Both the position numbers and the translations under genes were made by a program. DNA of 64,000 nt. Source: Parahoeflea halophila. GTDB lineage: Bacteria; Pseudomonadota; Alphaproteobacteria; Rhizobiales; Rhizobiaceae. The stretch is from positions 1,280,836 to 1,344,835 of the forward strand of contig NZ_OCPC01000001.1 in NCBI RefSeq assembly GCF_900220985.1. Reading direction: 5' to 3'. The notes under the pieces are model-generated. The model was not told the origin of the DNA. It saw only the letters and a program-made list of their open reading frames with translations, and did no database searches. Of this stretch, positions 9,201-17,337 are shown one piece after another. The first letter of the stretch is position 1; each line of letters starts with the position of its first letter.

Positions 9201-10984
9201 CGCACTTCGAGCCGCTTCTTCTTCGCAGCCCCCTTATGGTCGAGGATGTTCGGCCGTGGCCCGATGAACGAGACCAGGCTCATCACCAGCTCTTCGCGGA
9301 TCGGGTCGATCGGCGGGTTGGTGACCTGGGCGAAGTTCTGCTTGAAATAGGTGTAGAGCAGCTTCGACTTCTGCGACATGGCAGAAATCGGCGTATCCGT
9401 GCCCATTGAGCCTATGGCTTCCTGTCCGGTGGTCGCCATCGGCGCCATCAGGATTTTGGTGTCTTCCTGACTGTAGCCGAACGCCTGCTGGCGGTCGAGC
9501 AGCGAGACGTCCTTGCGCAGCGCCCGCGGTTCAACCGGCTTCAGATCCTCGAGGATCAGCTGTATCCGCTCGAGCCATTCGCGGTAGGGGTGCTTGGCGG
9601 CCAGGCCCGACTTGACTTCGGCGTCGGAAATGATCCGGCCTTCTTCCATGTCGATAAGCAGCATCTTGCCAGGCTGCAGCCGCCACTTCTTGACGATCGA
9701 GCTTTCCTCCACCGGCAGGACACCGGCTTCCGAGGCCATAATTACCCGGTCGTCATCGGTGACGATGTAGCGCGCCGGACGAAGCCCGTTGCGGTCGAGC
9801 GTCGCGCCGATCTGGACGCCATCGGTAAAGGCAACTGCGGCCGGCCCGTCCCAGGGCTCCATCAGGGCAGCGTGATACTCGTAAAAAGCCTTGCGGTCCT
9901 CGCTCATCAGCGCGTTGCCGGCCCAGGCTTCCGGGATCAGCATCATCACCGCATGCGCCATCGAGTAGCCGCCGCGGATTAGAAATTCGAGCGCATTGTC
10001 GAAGCACGCCGTATCGGACTGGCCTTCGTAGGAAATCGGCCAAAGCTTTGAAATATCATCGCCGAACAGCGGAGACGAGACCGACGCCTGACGCGCTGCC
10101 ATCCAGTTGACATTGCCGCGCAGCGTGTTGATTTCGCCGTTATGGGCCACCATCCGGTAGGGGTGGGCAAGCTTCCATGACGGAAACGTGTTGGTCGAAA
10201 ACCGCTGGTGAACCAGCGCGACGGCAGATTCAAACCGCGGGTCGCTGAGGTCTTTGTAATAAGCGCCGACCTGGTAGGCAAGGAACATGCCTTTGTAGAC
10301 CACGGTCTGCGTCGACAGCGAGACGAAATAGAAGCCGTCATCGCCATCATCGATCTCGTTGTAGACCCGGTTCGAGATCACCTTGCGCAGCACGAACAGC
10401 TGACGCTTGAAATCGGACTGGTCGTCGACGCCCTCGCCCCGGCCGATGAACACCTGGACATGGCGCGGTTCGGTTGCGGCAATCTCGGGCGCCTTGGACA
10501 GCGACGAATTGTCGACCGGTACATCGCGGAAGCCGAGCAAGATCTGGCCTTCGTCGGCAACAACCTCGGCAATGATTCCCTTGAGGTGATCGCAGAGCGC
10601 ATCGTCCTGCGGCATGAAGATGAAACCCACTGCGTAGTCGCCGGAAGCAGGCAGGGTGACGCCCTGCTCGGCCATCTCTTCGCGGAAAAAGCGATCGGGA
10701 ATCTGCACCAGCAGACCGGCGCCATCGCCCATCAGCGGGTCCGCGCCGACCGCGCCACGGTGCGTGAGGTTCTCAAGCATGAACAGGCCGTCGCGCACGA
10801 TCTGGTGCGACTTCTTGCCCTTCATGTGCGCAACAAATCCGACGCCGCAGGCATCATGCTCGTTGCGGGGGTCATAAAGCCCCTGTTTGGGCGGCAATCC
10901 AAAGGTCTGCGCGGTGGTCGCCTTGCGCACGGCAACAGCCTCGCAAGCGGTAACGTCCGTCAGAGATGGTGAAAGGTCTGCCAT
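6263..10984 (-). CDS. gltB: Glutamate synthase (NADPH) large subunit
   Basis: GltB carries the glutaminase and synthase sites of GOGAT. From the ATG at 10984 it has 1573 residues, the usual size. A propeptide of about 45 residues precedes the nucleophile in EHDACGVGF (C46), which must be exposed by cleavage to start the class II amidotransferase domain. The central FMN synthase domain is seen around [39 protein letters not shown] and [13 protein letters not shown]; the 3Fe-4S cysteines lie in [19 protein letters not shown]; the GXGXG beta-helix domain closes the protein. I chose 10984 because AAGGAGG lies seven bases upstream; the frame stays open to 11146 but that extension is low-complexity and lacks a ribosome site. 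Confidence 0.96.
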   Translation of the reverse strand: MADLSPSLTDVTACEAVAVRKATTAQTFGLPPKQGLYDPRNEHDACGVGFVAHMKGKKSHQIVRDGLFMLENLTHRGAVGADPLMGDGAGLLVQIPDRFFREEMAEQGVTLPASGDYAVGFIFMPQDDALCDHLKGIIAEVVADEGQILLGFRDVPVDNSSLSKAPEIAATEPRHVQVFIGRGEGVDDQSDFKRQLFVLRKVISNRVYNEIDDGDDGFYFVSLSTQTVVYKGMFLAYQVGAYYKDLSDPRFESAVALVHQRFSTNTFPSWKLAHPYRMVAHNGEINTLRGNVNWMAARQASVSSPLFGDDISKLWPISYEGQSDTACFDNALEFLIRGGYSMAHAVMMLIPEAWAGNALMSEDRKAFYEYHAALMEPWDGPAAVAFTDGVQIGATLDRNGLRPARYIVTDDDRVIMASEAGVLPVEESSIVKKWRLQPGKMLLIDMEEGRIISDAEVKSGLAAKHPYREWLERIQLILEDLKPVEPRALRKDVSLLDRQQAFGYSQEDTKILMAPMATTGQEAIGSMGTDTPISAMSQKSKLLYTYFKQNFAQVTNPPIDPIREELVMSLVSFIGPRPNILDHKGAAKKKRLEVRQPILTNGDLEKIRSIGHTEDRFDTKTLDFTYSSDKGSDGMKAALDRLCDRAEEAVTGGYNIIILSDRQLGPDRIAIPALLATAAVHHHLIRKGLRTSVGLVVESGEPREIHHFACLAGYGAEAINPYLAFDTLLDMHARGEFPPEVDRYEVVSRYIKAIGKGILKVMSKMGISTYQSYCGAQIFDAIGLSSEFVKTYFTGTATTIEGVGLAEVASETAERHRLAFSSDPVLATSLEVGGEYAYRMRGEEHAWTPDAVATLQHAVRGNAKDRYREFADMVNESTLRMNAIRGLFEIRTAENLGRKPVPLDEVEPAADIVKRFSTGAMSFGSISREAHTTLAIAMNKIGGKSNTGEGGEEPDRYLPLYGGGRNPERSAIKQVASGRFGVTTEYLVNADMIQIKVAQGAKPGEGGQLPGHKVDATIAKTRHSTPGVGLISPPPHHDIYSIEDLAQLIFDLKNVNPEADISVKLVSEVGVGTVAAGVAKARADHITVSGYDGGTGASPLTSLKHAGGPWEIGLAETHQTLVLNGLRSRIALQVDGGLKTGRDVIVGALLGADEFGFSTAPLIAAGCIMMRKCHLNTCPVGVATQDPVLRKRFKGTPEHVINYFFFIAEEVREWLAAMGYRNLNEIIGQSELLAKDGMIEHWKAKGLDFSRIFYKPDAPKEKIYWTERQNHPIADILDRQLIEKAMPALEAKEKVEFDVEIKNVDRSAGAMLSGEVAKRFGHKGLPEDTITVKMTGTAGQSFGAFLAHGVTFDLAGDANDYVGKGLSGGCIIVRPPENSPIMAENSIIVGNTVLYGAIEGECYFRGVAGERFAVRNSGAIAVVEGVGDHGCEYMTGGLVVVIGETGRNFAAGMSGGVAYVLDEAGDFATRCNMAMVELEPVPEEDDILEKLHHHGGDLAHKGRVDVSGDMTRHDEERLFQLISNHMHYTGSTRAKEILDNWADYRPKFRKVMPVEYRRALEEMERMRMGVAAE

Positions 10985-11570
10985 CTTCATTCCTCCTTCA
11001 TGGCCGCCGTAGCGGTTGATCCCGGCCCATCCTACGCCCCCGCCGGGTGCGGCGGCGCCTTGCGTTCCGGATACAATTGTCGTCTGGCCATGCGCGCCTC
11101 TCAGGTTCACCCGGTGTGTGCGGGCACGCAGCGTGGTTTGTATCATGAAGGGGTAGTACGGTCACCTTGAACCGCCGCATCGCAAATGCGGCAGATACCG
11201 CTCTCAGCCCCTTGCGTCCAATCAGGCCTTTGCCAGTCGAGCATGTCAGACACAAATAGGACAGCAAGGCTGTCCTATTTCGATTGTTCTATGACAGAAT
11301 GCAGGGCGTTGCGCAAGATGCCCGACTCAAAAAACCACACCTTCACGACCTAAAATGATCGAATGGGTCCACTCAACGCAACTTTGTTACGCCTACCAAT
11401 CCCTTTCCGGTGTTTTGCTGTCGGCGGTGCGGAGTCAGCGCAGAGCCCTCTTTTCAGACTTTTCCTCTACCGCGGCTTCAGTTTCGATGCTCACGAGGGC
11501 TTCCCCTTTGAATGCCTGCAAAATCATGCAATAGCCGACACAGTTCCATACGTTATCGGAGACCCCCTTC
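10985..11570. other. 586-base divergent intergenic region (gltB / ltaE)
   Basis: No credible gene is seen here. Apart from the perfect inverted repeat at 11254-11280, given as its own entry, and the ribosome sites of the two flanking genes, I see no recognisable element. The gltB-proximal 160 bases are open in the gltB frame but lack a start with a ribosome site. Confidence 0.5.
11254..11280. promoter_or_regulatory. Perfect 12-bp inverted repeat, operator-like
   Basis: AAATAGGACAGC (11254-11265) and GCTGTCCTATTT (11269-11280) are exact reverse complements around AAG. The dyad lies near the middle of the region between divergent gltB and ltaE, about 270 and 290 bases from the two starts. No T-run or upstream gene end suggests a terminator, so an operator for a dimeric regulator is the more likely reading. 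A related half-site (CTATGACAG) occurs about 10 bases further right. The cognate regulator is unknown. Confidence 0.45.
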
Positions 11571-12620
11571 ATGATCTTCACTTCGGACAACTGGGCAGGC
11601 GCCCACCCGGCAATCGCTGCCTCGCTGACAGCCCATTCGACCGGCTTCGCTCCGGCCTACGGTGCCAGCGATCTCGATCGCAAGGTCGAGCAGAGGTTCA
11701 ACGAGGTGTTCGAACGAGAAGTAGCAGTGTTCTTTGTCGGCACCGGGACTGCCGCCAACTCGCTCGCCCTGTCTGCGGTCAACCGGCCAGGTGGCGTGAC
11801 CTTCTGTCACAGCGAAGCCCACGTGATTGCCGATGAATGCGGCGCACCTGAATTCTTCAGCCATGGCGCGAGGCTTGCACCGGTGGAAGGGCCGGAGGGA
11901 AAAATGGATCCAGCCAGTCTGGAAGCGCAGATCGCGCGTTTCCCCGCAGGCTTTGTCCATGCCGGACAGCCGATGGCGATCACGCTCACCCAGGCGACTG
12001 AATCGGGAACTGTGTATAGCCCGGACGAAATCCGTACGATTTCCGCCATTGCCAGGGCCCATGGCCTGCCGCTGCACATGGATGGCGCCCGTTTCGCCAA
12101 TGCCCTTGTCGCCCTTGACCTTACCCCGGCGCAGATGACGGTGGATCTGGGCATTGACATGGTTTCCTTCGGCGGCACCAAGAACGGATGCTGGTGTGCC
12201 GAAGCCCTGGTCTTTCTCAAGCCCGAGATGGCCGAGCAGGCACCCTTCCTGCGCAAGCGTGCAGCGCAGCTGTTTTCCAAGAGCCGCTTTATCGCTGCCC
12301 AGTTCGACGCCTATTTCGAGGGCGATCTCTGGCTCGACATCGCGCGGCACGCAAACATTTTGTCGGCGCGTCTGCAAGCGGGCATCAACAGTTCGCCGAA
12401 TGCGCGCCTTGCCTGGCAGAGCCCTGCAAACGAGACCTTCCCCATTATCTCGAAAGCACTGTCCAAGCAGCTCGCCGACAAGGGAGCAATGTTCTATGAA
12501 TGGGCAGCGCCGCGTTCGGCAGCCCACCTGGTCGGCCCGGACGAGACCATGATCAGGCTGGTGACAAGCTTCGCCACCACTCAGGAGCACGTCGACCAGT
12601 TCATAGCCATGCTTGGCTGA
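11571..12620 (+). CDS. ltaE: Low-specificity L-threonine aldolase
   Basis: PLP enzyme that splits L-threonine and allo-threonine to glycine and acetaldehyde in the cytoplasm. The 349-residue protein is typical of the beta-eliminating-lyase fold: FVGTGTAANSLAL binds the PLP phosphate, HMDGARFANA carries the Asp that contacts the pyridine nitrogen, and SFGGTKNG contains the Schiff-base lysine (about residue 204). Start ATG has GGAG about eight bases upstream. It seems monocistronic; the next gene begins 179 bases away. Confidence 0.92.
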   Translation: MIFTSDNWAGAHPAIAASLTAHSTGFAPAYGASDLDRKVEQRFNEVFEREVAVFFVGTGTAANSLALSAVNRPGGVTFCHSEAHVIADECGAPEFFSHGARLAPVEGPEGKMDPASLEAQIARFPAGFVHAGQPMAITLTQATESGTVYSPDEIRTISAIARAHGLPLHMDGARFANALVALDLTPAQMTVDLGIDMVSFGGTKNGCWCAEALVFLKPEMAEQAPFLRKRAAQLFSKSRFIAAQFDAYFEGDLWLDIARHANILSARLQAGINSSPNARLAWQSPANETFPIISKALSKQLADKGAMFYEWAAPRSAAHLVGPDETMIRLVTSFATTQEHVDQFIAMLG

Positions 12621-12799
12621 CAGCGCAGGGAAGCGCCTTGCCTTCCCCAGCAAGACAAATCTGCTTCACACCTGGCTCACGCTCAAGTGATGCGGGATAA
12701 CGTGCGCTTGATTTCCAAGTGATGGTTGAAGTTGTCATGGTTGTTCTGCCGGACGGGAATAGTTCGGAACAAGGTCTCAGAACATCCAAGGAGAACATC

Positions 12800-13105
12800 A
12801 TGTCACATAAAACGATTGTCGGCGCGTCAGCTCTTGCAGGCGCAGTAGCCATGGCTATTTCCGGCACCGCATTCCTCGGCTCCACACAAGGCGCAGCAGC
12901 CGCCACGGAAAAATGCTATGGTGTTGCCATGGCAGGCAAGAATGATTGCGCCGCCGGGCCCGGCACCACTTGTGCTGGTACATCCACGGTCGACTACCAG
13001 GGCAACGCCTGGAAAACTGTTGATGCGGGCACCTGCACCACGATGAGCGTTGAAGGTGGCCGCATGGGTTCTCTCGAGCCGCTGGACCGCGACCTGCCGG
13101 CCTGA
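12800..13105 (+). CDS. bufA1: DUF2282 bufferin-type precursor peptide
   Basis: A 101-residue small protein with an N-terminal signal peptide (about residues 1-35, hydrophobic core followed by GAAAA). The mature part holds four cysteines, in [24 protein letters not shown] and AGTCTTM. This is the DUF2282 layout of BufA1-type precursors, which are ribosomally made and modified on central cysteines by a DUF692 (MNIO) enzyme; characterised examples buffer copper in the periplasm. ATG 12800 is supported by AAGGAG six bases upstream. It is first in a four-gene run with DUF692, DUF2063 and DoxX genes, the standard order. The modification and the metal are inferred from the family, not visible here. 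Confidence 0.88.
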   Translation: MSHKTIVGASALAGAVAMAISGTAFLGSTQGAAAATEKCYGVAMAGKNDCAAGPGTTCAGTSTVDYQGNAWKTVDAGTCTTMSVEGGRMGSLEPLDRDLPA

Positions 13106-13138
13106 TCTGAAGAAACACCAGGAAACGGGACCCTGAAG

Positions 13139-14059
13139 ATGACGCAGTCCGCCCCCACATCGCCGATTGTCGCGGCGTCCCGTTTCCCCGATGGTCCGCT
13201 TCCGCCCCGAGCGGGGGCGGGCCTGAAGACCGAGCACATTGATGCCATCCTGGCCGACGACTACCGTATCGGCTTTCTCGAGGTCCATGCCGAAAACTAC
13301 ATGGGCGACGGTGGCCCTCCGCACCGCGGACTTGAAGCCATTCGGGCAGAATTCCCCCTGTCCGTCCATGGTGTGGGCCTGTCGATCGGATCCGAAAGCG
13401 GCATCAATCCGGACCATCTCGAACGCCTCGCCAGGGTTGTCGAGCGCTACGAGCCGGCAATGGTGTCCGAGCACCTCGCCTGGTCGAGCCATGACGCAGG
13501 CTATTTCAACGACCTTTTGCCGGTACCCTACAACGACCAGACCCTCAACCGCGTTGTGGCCCATATCGGTCAGATCCAGGATCGTCTGAAGCGGCCAATC
13601 CTGCTGGAAAACCCGTCTACCTACGTAGCCTTTGAACAGACCACCATGAGCGAGACCGATTTCATCCGCGAAATCGCGCAGAAATCCGGTTGCGGCCTGT
13701 TGCTCGACGTCAACAATGTCTTCGTCTCCGCCACCAACCATGGCTGGAAGCCGTTGCATTACTTGCGCGATTTCCCGCTGGAACTGGTCGAGGAGATCCA
13801 TCTTGCGGGCCACGCCGAAGACACCGACGACGAAGGCGATCCGCTGCTGATCGATGCCCACGACCGCCCGGTTTCTGACGCAGTGTGGAAACTCTATGAG
13901 ATCGTCATCAGCCAGGCCGGCGCGCTTCCGACACTGGTAGAATGGGACAATGACGTGCCCGAATGGCCGGTGCTGCGTCGCGAGGCACGCCTCGCCGACG
14001 CCATTCTGGCCCGGCTCGGGCCTACCTCTCTGCTCGGATCCCGTCATGCCGCGGAGTGA
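13139..14059 (+). CDS. bufB: DUF692 multinuclear non-heme iron oxidase (MNIO), bufferin-modifying enzyme
   Basis: A 306-residue DUF692 TIM-barrel protein. The expected metal-binding positions are present: H50/E52 in EVHAENY, H77 in SVHGVGL, E111/H112 in SEHLAWS, E157/N158 in LLENPS, D190/N193 in LLLDVNNV, H201, H221/H225 in EIHLAGH and D240/H241 in LIDAHDR. Enzymes of this family use two or three irons to oxidise cysteine residues of precursor peptides; here the substrate should be the DUF2282 peptide encoded 33 bases upstream. It would act in the cytoplasm before export. Its end overlaps the DUF2063 gene by 14 bases, indicating coupling. Confidence 0.9.
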   Translation: MTQSAPTSPIVAASRFPDGPLPPRAGAGLKTEHIDAILADDYRIGFLEVHAENYMGDGGPPHRGLEAIRAEFPLSVHGVGLSIGSESGINPDHLERLARVVERYEPAMVSEHLAWSSHDAGYFNDLLPVPYNDQTLNRVVAHIGQIQDRLKRPILLENPSTYVAFEQTTMSETDFIREIAQKSGCGLLLDVNNVFVSATNHGWKPLHYLRDFPLELVEEIHLAGHAEDTDDEGDPLLIDAHDRPVSDAVWKLYEIVISQAGALPTLVEWDNDVPEWPVLRREARLADAILARLGPTSLLGSRHAAE

Positions 14060-14849
14060 TACATCGACCGCAGGCGAGCAGCACTATTTCGGTGCAGCCC
14101 TGCTAAATCCGGACCTGCCGCTGCCCGAAGGCATCGTCGGCCCGCACGGCAAGAAAGCGCAAAAGCGCTTTGCAGTCTACCGCAACAATGTCACTGTCAG
14201 CCTCGTCAATGCGCTCGCCGATATTTTCCCGGCTGTGCAGCGGCTGGTCTGCGAGGGATTTTTCCGGGATATGGCGAGGTTCTACGTCGCCAAGGAGCCG
14301 CCGGTTTCAGCAGTCATCTTCGAATATGGCGGCGGATTTGCAACCTTCCTCGAAGATTTCGAACCGCTTTCCCGCTACCCCTACCTGGCGGATGTTGCGC
14401 GCATGGAAAAGGCCTGGCTTGCAGCTTTTCATGCAGCCGATGCGCCCCCCTTGCCGCCCGACACCCTTGCAGCGATCCCGGCCGAACAGCTTGCCGACAC
14501 ACGCTTCACCCCCCACCCGGCAACACGCATCATTCGAAGTCGATTTGCCGCCGTATCGATCTTTTCCGCTAGCCGCGAACAACGGCCACTCGACGGAATC
14601 AGACCGGCCATCGCCGAAGACGGCCTCATCACCCGTCCCTTCGACGCGGTCGAGGTGCGGCAACTTCCGCCGGGCGCAGCGAGCTTCCTGAGCGCGTTGA
14701 TTGCGGGGAAAACATTCGGAGAGGCCGCCGGCCTGACCATGACCGGCTATCCCGATTTCGATCTGCCGGCGGCGATTTCAGCCATGCTGGAGGCCGGTGC
14801 ATTTTCTGACTGTTTTGCCGGCCAGCCAACCACGGAGCAAACCCCATGA
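14046..14849 (+). CDS. bufC: DUF2063 putative DNA-binding/partner protein (BufC type)
   Basis: A 267-residue protein that starts inside the end of bufB. The N-terminal half has the DUF2063 signature: [41 protein letters not shown], then FATFLEDF and [14 protein letters not shown]. The C-terminal half is less conserved. In MNIO systems such partners bind the precursor and present it to the oxidase; Pfam labels the family putative DNA-binding, with little evidence. Its stop overlaps the DoxX start as ATGA. ATG 14046 is chosen because the frame upstream lies inside bufB. Confidence 0.85.
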   Translation: MPRSDTSTAGEQHYFGAALLNPDLPLPEGIVGPHGKKAQKRFAVYRNNVTVSLVNALADIFPAVQRLVCEGFFRDMARFYVAKEPPVSAVIFEYGGGFATFLEDFEPLSRYPYLADVARMEKAWLAAFHAADAPPLPPDTLAAIPAEQLADTRFTPHPATRIIRSRFAAVSIFSASREQRPLDGIRPAIAEDGLITRPFDAVEVRQLPPGAASFLSALIAGKTFGEAAGLTMTGYPDFDLPAAISAMLEAGAFSDCFAGQPTTEQTP

Positions 14850-15427
14850 GATCAGCCGTTGATTTTCTGACCCGCCTCCACGACCGTGTCTTTGCCTTTT
14901 TCGAACGGATCGGTGACGCCTGGTTGCTCGGGCTGATCGCCCGGTTCGCATTTGCCGCGGTACTTTGGATCTACTTCCTCAATTCGGCCAGGACGAAAGT
15001 CGGGGAAGGGATTCTCGGGTTTTTCTCGATCTCGCCCGGCGCCTATTACCAGATCGCACTTCCGGCGGTTGAAGCAGCCGGCGGGGATGTCGATGCGGTG
15101 GCCTTCCTGCCCTGGGGCTTCATTGTGGCGATGGGCACCTATTCTGAATTCATTCTGCCGCTGCTGATCGTCATTGGCCTCTTTTCCCGGTTGGCAGCGC
15201 TCGGCATGATCGGATTTATCGCCGTGCAGACCTTCGTCGACATCACGGTTCACCAGATCGGGGCCGAGGCCATCGGCGGCTGGTTTGACAGGTTTCCCGA
15301 CGCCGTCATCGCCGACCAGCGATTGCTTTGGCTCGTGCCCTTGACCGTGATCATCCTCAAGGGCCCGGGACTGCTCTCCGTTGATGCCCTGCTGAGCCGA
15401 TTTAAACCGGTCAAACACAGGGCCTGA
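14846..15427 (+). CDS. DoxX-family membrane protein of the bufferin operon
   Basis: A 193-residue inner-membrane protein with about four hydrophobic helices (LIARFAFAAVLWIYFLN; FIVAMGTYSEFILPLLIVIGLF; AALGMIGFIAVQTFVDI; LLWLVPLTVIILKGPGLL), matching the DoxX fold. DoxX proteins are common last members of DUF2282-DUF692-DUF2063 operons; a role in quinone-linked redox chemistry has been suggested but is not shown. The ATGA overlap with the DUF2063 gene indicates translational coupling. It is convergent with the Hsp20 gene. Confidence 0.88.
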   Translation: MRSAVDFLTRLHDRVFAFFERIGDAWLLGLIARFAFAAVLWIYFLNSARTKVGEGILGFFSISPGAYYQIALPAVEAAGGDVDAVAFLPWGFIVAMGTYSEFILPLLIVIGLFSRLAALGMIGFIAVQTFVDITVHQIGAEAIGGWFDRFPDAVIADQRLLWLVPLTVIILKGPGLLSVDALLSRFKPVKHRA

Positions 15428-15455
15428 GCCGGTAATCGGCACCTCCTTGTGTGGA

Positions 15456-15485
15456 ACGAAAAAGGCGCCCAGTTTCCTGGGCGCC
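15456..15485 (-). terminator. Intrinsic terminator of the Hsp20 gene
   Basis: Read on the minus strand, GGCGCCCAG and CTGGGCGCC form a perfect nine-pair stem (15464-15485) with a four-base loop, followed by TTTTTCGTTC. It lies 32 bases past the Hsp20 stop. On the plus strand there is no T-run, so it is not a good terminator for the bufferin operon. Confidence 0.8.
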
Positions 15486-15516
15486 ATAAGGCCTGCTCCA
15501 TTTCGGGAGGGCAGGA

Positions 15517-15984
15517 TCAGGCCTGCGTGGCTTCGATCTGCTTCGTGCTGGCGCCGGCATCCTTGGTGATGGCGATGCGCCGCGGCTTCATCGCCTCGGG
15601 GATCTCGCGAACCAGGTCGATATGCAGCAAGCCGTTGCGCAGCGATGCGCCGGTCACTTCGACATGATCTGCGAGCTGGAAGCGACGCTCGAAGGCGCGC
15701 TTGGCAATGCCGCGATACAAATACTGCGTGGTCTCGGCTTCGGTGTCTTCAGCCTTCTCGCCCTTGACGGTCAGCACATGTTCCCGTGCTTCGATCGAGA
15801 TCTCGGCTTCGTCGAAGCCCGCCACCGCCATGGTGATGCGGTAGGTGCTTTCGCCGGTGCGTTCGATATTATAGGGCGGATAGGACTGCGACTGATCGGT
15901 AGGTGCCATACCATCGAGCATGGTCAGCAACTTGTCGAAACCGACAGTGGAACGGTACAGGGGTGAAAAATCAACGTGACGCAT
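15517..15984 (-). CDS. Small heat-shock protein, Hsp20 family
   Basis: An ATP-independent holdase chaperone that binds unfolding proteins in the cytoplasm. The 155-residue protein has a short N-terminal arm beginning RHVDFSPLYRSTVGFDKL, typical of rhizobial class A (IbpA-like) Hsp20, the alpha-crystallin domain from about residue 37 to 137 (YNIERTGESTYRITMAVAGF through NGLLHIDLVREIP), and a C-terminal tail containing RRIAI, an IxI-like anchoring motif. ATG 15984 has a strong AAGGAGG seven bases upstream. A sigma-32-like promoter and a roughly 100-base structured leader precede it (separate entries), in keeping with heat control. Confidence 0.93.
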   Translation of the reverse strand: MRHVDFSPLYRSTVGFDKLLTMLDGMAPTDQSQSYPPYNIERTGESTYRITMAVAGFDEAEISIEAREHVLTVKGEKAEDTEAETTQYLYRGIAKRAFERRFQLADHVEVTGASLRNGLLHIDLVREIPEAMKPRRIAITKDAGASTKQIEATQA

Positions 15985-16085
15985 GTGTGTCCTCCTTCAG
16001 AGCGACTGGTGTTTGCGTTGTGGCGATTGGGCTGCCCCGCATTGGGCGGCATCCCGGCCAGCAGACCCGGTTTCTGGCGCCTGCA
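15985..16085 (-). promoter_or_regulatory. Possible ROSE-type RNA thermometer in the Hsp20 leader
   Basis: The leader predicted from the promoter is about 100 bases, GC-rich and able to form hairpins. Just before the start codon, TCGCT (16005-16001) is followed by CTGA and then AGGA (15996-15993) of the Shine-Dalgarno sequence. A UYGCU motif pairing with AGGA with a bulged G is the hallmark of ROSE elements that control rhizobial small heat-shock genes. The pairing seen is short and is not extended by flanking bases, so this stays a suggestion. Confidence 0.35.
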
Positions 16086-16090
16086 GCAAC

Positions 16091-16120
16091 AATGTGGGAA
16101 TTGCTTCAAGCCTGTTCAAG
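16091..16120 (-). promoter_or_regulatory. Heat-shock (RpoH-like) promoter of the Hsp20 gene
   Basis: On the minus strand CTTGAA (16120-16115) is followed after 16 bases by CCCACATT (16098-16091). This resembles the sigma-32 pattern CTTGAA ... CCCCATnT. It would start transcription near 16085, giving a leader of about 100 bases. Confidence 0.5.
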
Positions 16121-16150
16121 ACCTTTATCCGCACCGAAAACGCGGGTGTT

Positions 16151-16315
16151 GGCGCCTGAACTGCAGATGAATTGCCCGTTCGGCGCTGGTTCAGCTGCAC
16201 CCGCCTATGCTCCTGGTCATCAGACACAAACAGTCTGAACCTGCCGGGGGCATCCCGTCCCTTCTGCTCCCAGGCGCCTGACCGGAGCCGCTCCTTATGT
16301 GGCTCCGGTCTTTTT
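16151..16315 (+). ncRNA. Candidate rod-shaped small RNA ending in an intrinsic terminator
   Basis: Five helices nest inside each other: GGCGCCTG 16151-16158 with CAGGCGCC 16271-16278; GCAG 16163-16166 with CTGC 16264-16267; TGCCC 16173-16177 with GGGCA 16248-16252; CGGC 16181-16184 with GCCG 16243-16246; GGTTCAG 16188-16194 with CTGAACC 16235-16241. A strong terminator follows at once. No plus-strand gene ends here, so the terminator needs another explanation. The rod with a large asymmetric internal loop recalls 6S RNA in outline, but I do not recognise the sequence. It could instead be an attenuating leader of the hydrolase gene at 16357. A possible promoter is TTGCTT at 16101 with a T-rich -10 near 16124. 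Confidence 0.45.
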
Positions 16316-16316
16316 C
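16280..16316 (+). terminator. Strong intrinsic terminator
   Basis: GACCGGAGCC (16280-16289) and GGCTCCGGTC (16301-16310) are exact reverse complements around an 11-base loop, followed by TTTTTCCTTTT. It ends the candidate small RNA and lies 41 bases before the start of the hydrolase gene. Confidence 0.85.
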
Positions 16317-16356
16317 CTTTTGACCAAATAAGGCCGAAGCACTAATCCCGGTTACC

Positions 16357-17337
16357 ATGAGCGATGATCTCCCCCTGCTGATCGAAACGGATGGCAATCC
16401 GGTCCCGGGCAATCATGTCACCGGCTGGTTCAAGAGCGCTGGCGACAAGCGGTTGCGTTATGCGATTTTCAAATCTCACGTGCCGGTGGCGCGCGGCACG
16501 GTGGTGCTGCTCCAGGGCCGCAACGAAAGTATCGAAAAATACTACGAGACCATCCGCCATTTCACCAACCGGGGTCTATGGGTCGCGACCTTCGACTGGC
16601 GCGGCCAGGGACTTTCCGATCGCCTGACCAAAAACCCGTTGCGCGGGCACGTCCGGCGCTTTCGTGATCTTGAAGCAGACCTGTCCGCTTTCCTCGAGAC
16701 CGTTGTCCTCCCCGAGGCGCGGCTGCCGTTCTGCCTAGTAGCCCATTCGATGGGAGCGCTGGTCGCTCTTTCGTTGGCGCCGAAGCTTACCAACCGCATT
16801 GAGCGGATGGCACTGGTGGCTCCCTTTGTCGAACTGTCCGACCAGCCCTTGCCGTCCTGGGTCATCCGTCTGGCGACAAGGATCCTGCGGCTCACCGGCC
16901 TGGGTTGGGTCGGCTCCGGCAGGGACAGTTTCCCCAAACCCTTTGCCGGCAATCCTCTGACGACAGATTTCGAGCGTTATGCCCGCAATCAGGCTCTTTA
17001 CGCGGCGCACCCCGAACTCAGGCTGGGCACGCCCAGCGCCAGCTGGATCAATGAGATGCTCAATGCGATCGCCCGGGTCAACCGCTTCGAGCATCTCGAC
17101 CAGATCAAGGTTCCGACATTACTGATCGGCGCCGGCAACGACAGTATCGTGGCCGCGCAGGCGATCGAAAGGCTGGGCAACCGGTTTCGCGCCGGCCGCG
17201 CAATTATCATTGACGGCGCACGTCACGAGTTGCTGCAGGAAGCCGACCGCCACCGCATCCCCACTCTGGCTGCAATAGATGCCTTCATACCGCCGGATCA
17301 GGCATGGGAACCGGAGGCTGCGGTCAGTTCCGGTTGA
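16357..17337 (+). CDS. Alpha/beta hydrolase, lysophospholipase (PldB) type
   Basis: A 326-residue serine hydrolase of the Hydrolase_4 group, which acts on lysophospholipids or monoacylglycerols. The oxyanion strand VVLLQGRNESIEKY, the family segment ATFDWRGQGLSDR, the nucleophile in VAHSMGA (S131), the Asp in GAGNDSIV (D262) and the His in GARHELL (H290) form a complete triad. No signal peptide is seen, so it is probably cytoplasmic. The last 14 bases overlap the end of the convergent HisN-like gene. A terminator immediately upstream means it needs its own promoter, or is controlled by termination in its leader. Confidence 0.85.
   Translation: MSDDLPLLIETDGNPVPGNHVTGWFKSAGDKRLRYAIFKSHVPVARGTVVLLQGRNESIEKYYETIRHFTNRGLWVATFDWRGQGLSDRLTKNPLRGHVRRFRDLEADLSAFLETVVLPEARLPFCLVAHSMGALVALSLAPKLTNRIERMALVAPFVELSDQPLPSWVIRLATRILRLTGLGWVGSGRDSFPKPFAGNPLTTDFERYARNQALYAAHPELRLGTPSASWINEMLNAIARVNRFEHLDQIKVPTLLIGAGNDSIVAAQAIERLGNRFRAGRAIIIDGARHELLQEADRHRIPTLAAIDAFIPPDQAWEPEAAVSSG

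Noticed and set aside
10985-11146. 54-codon N-terminal extension of gltB
   Set aside because: Open frame only; the optimal ribosome site AAGGAGG fixes the start at 10984, and the extension is low-complexity.
16191-16412. Minus-strand coding frame over the candidate small RNA and hydrolase start
   Set aside because: No ribosome site and no recognisable protein; the strand carries terminator and gene features of the other strand.
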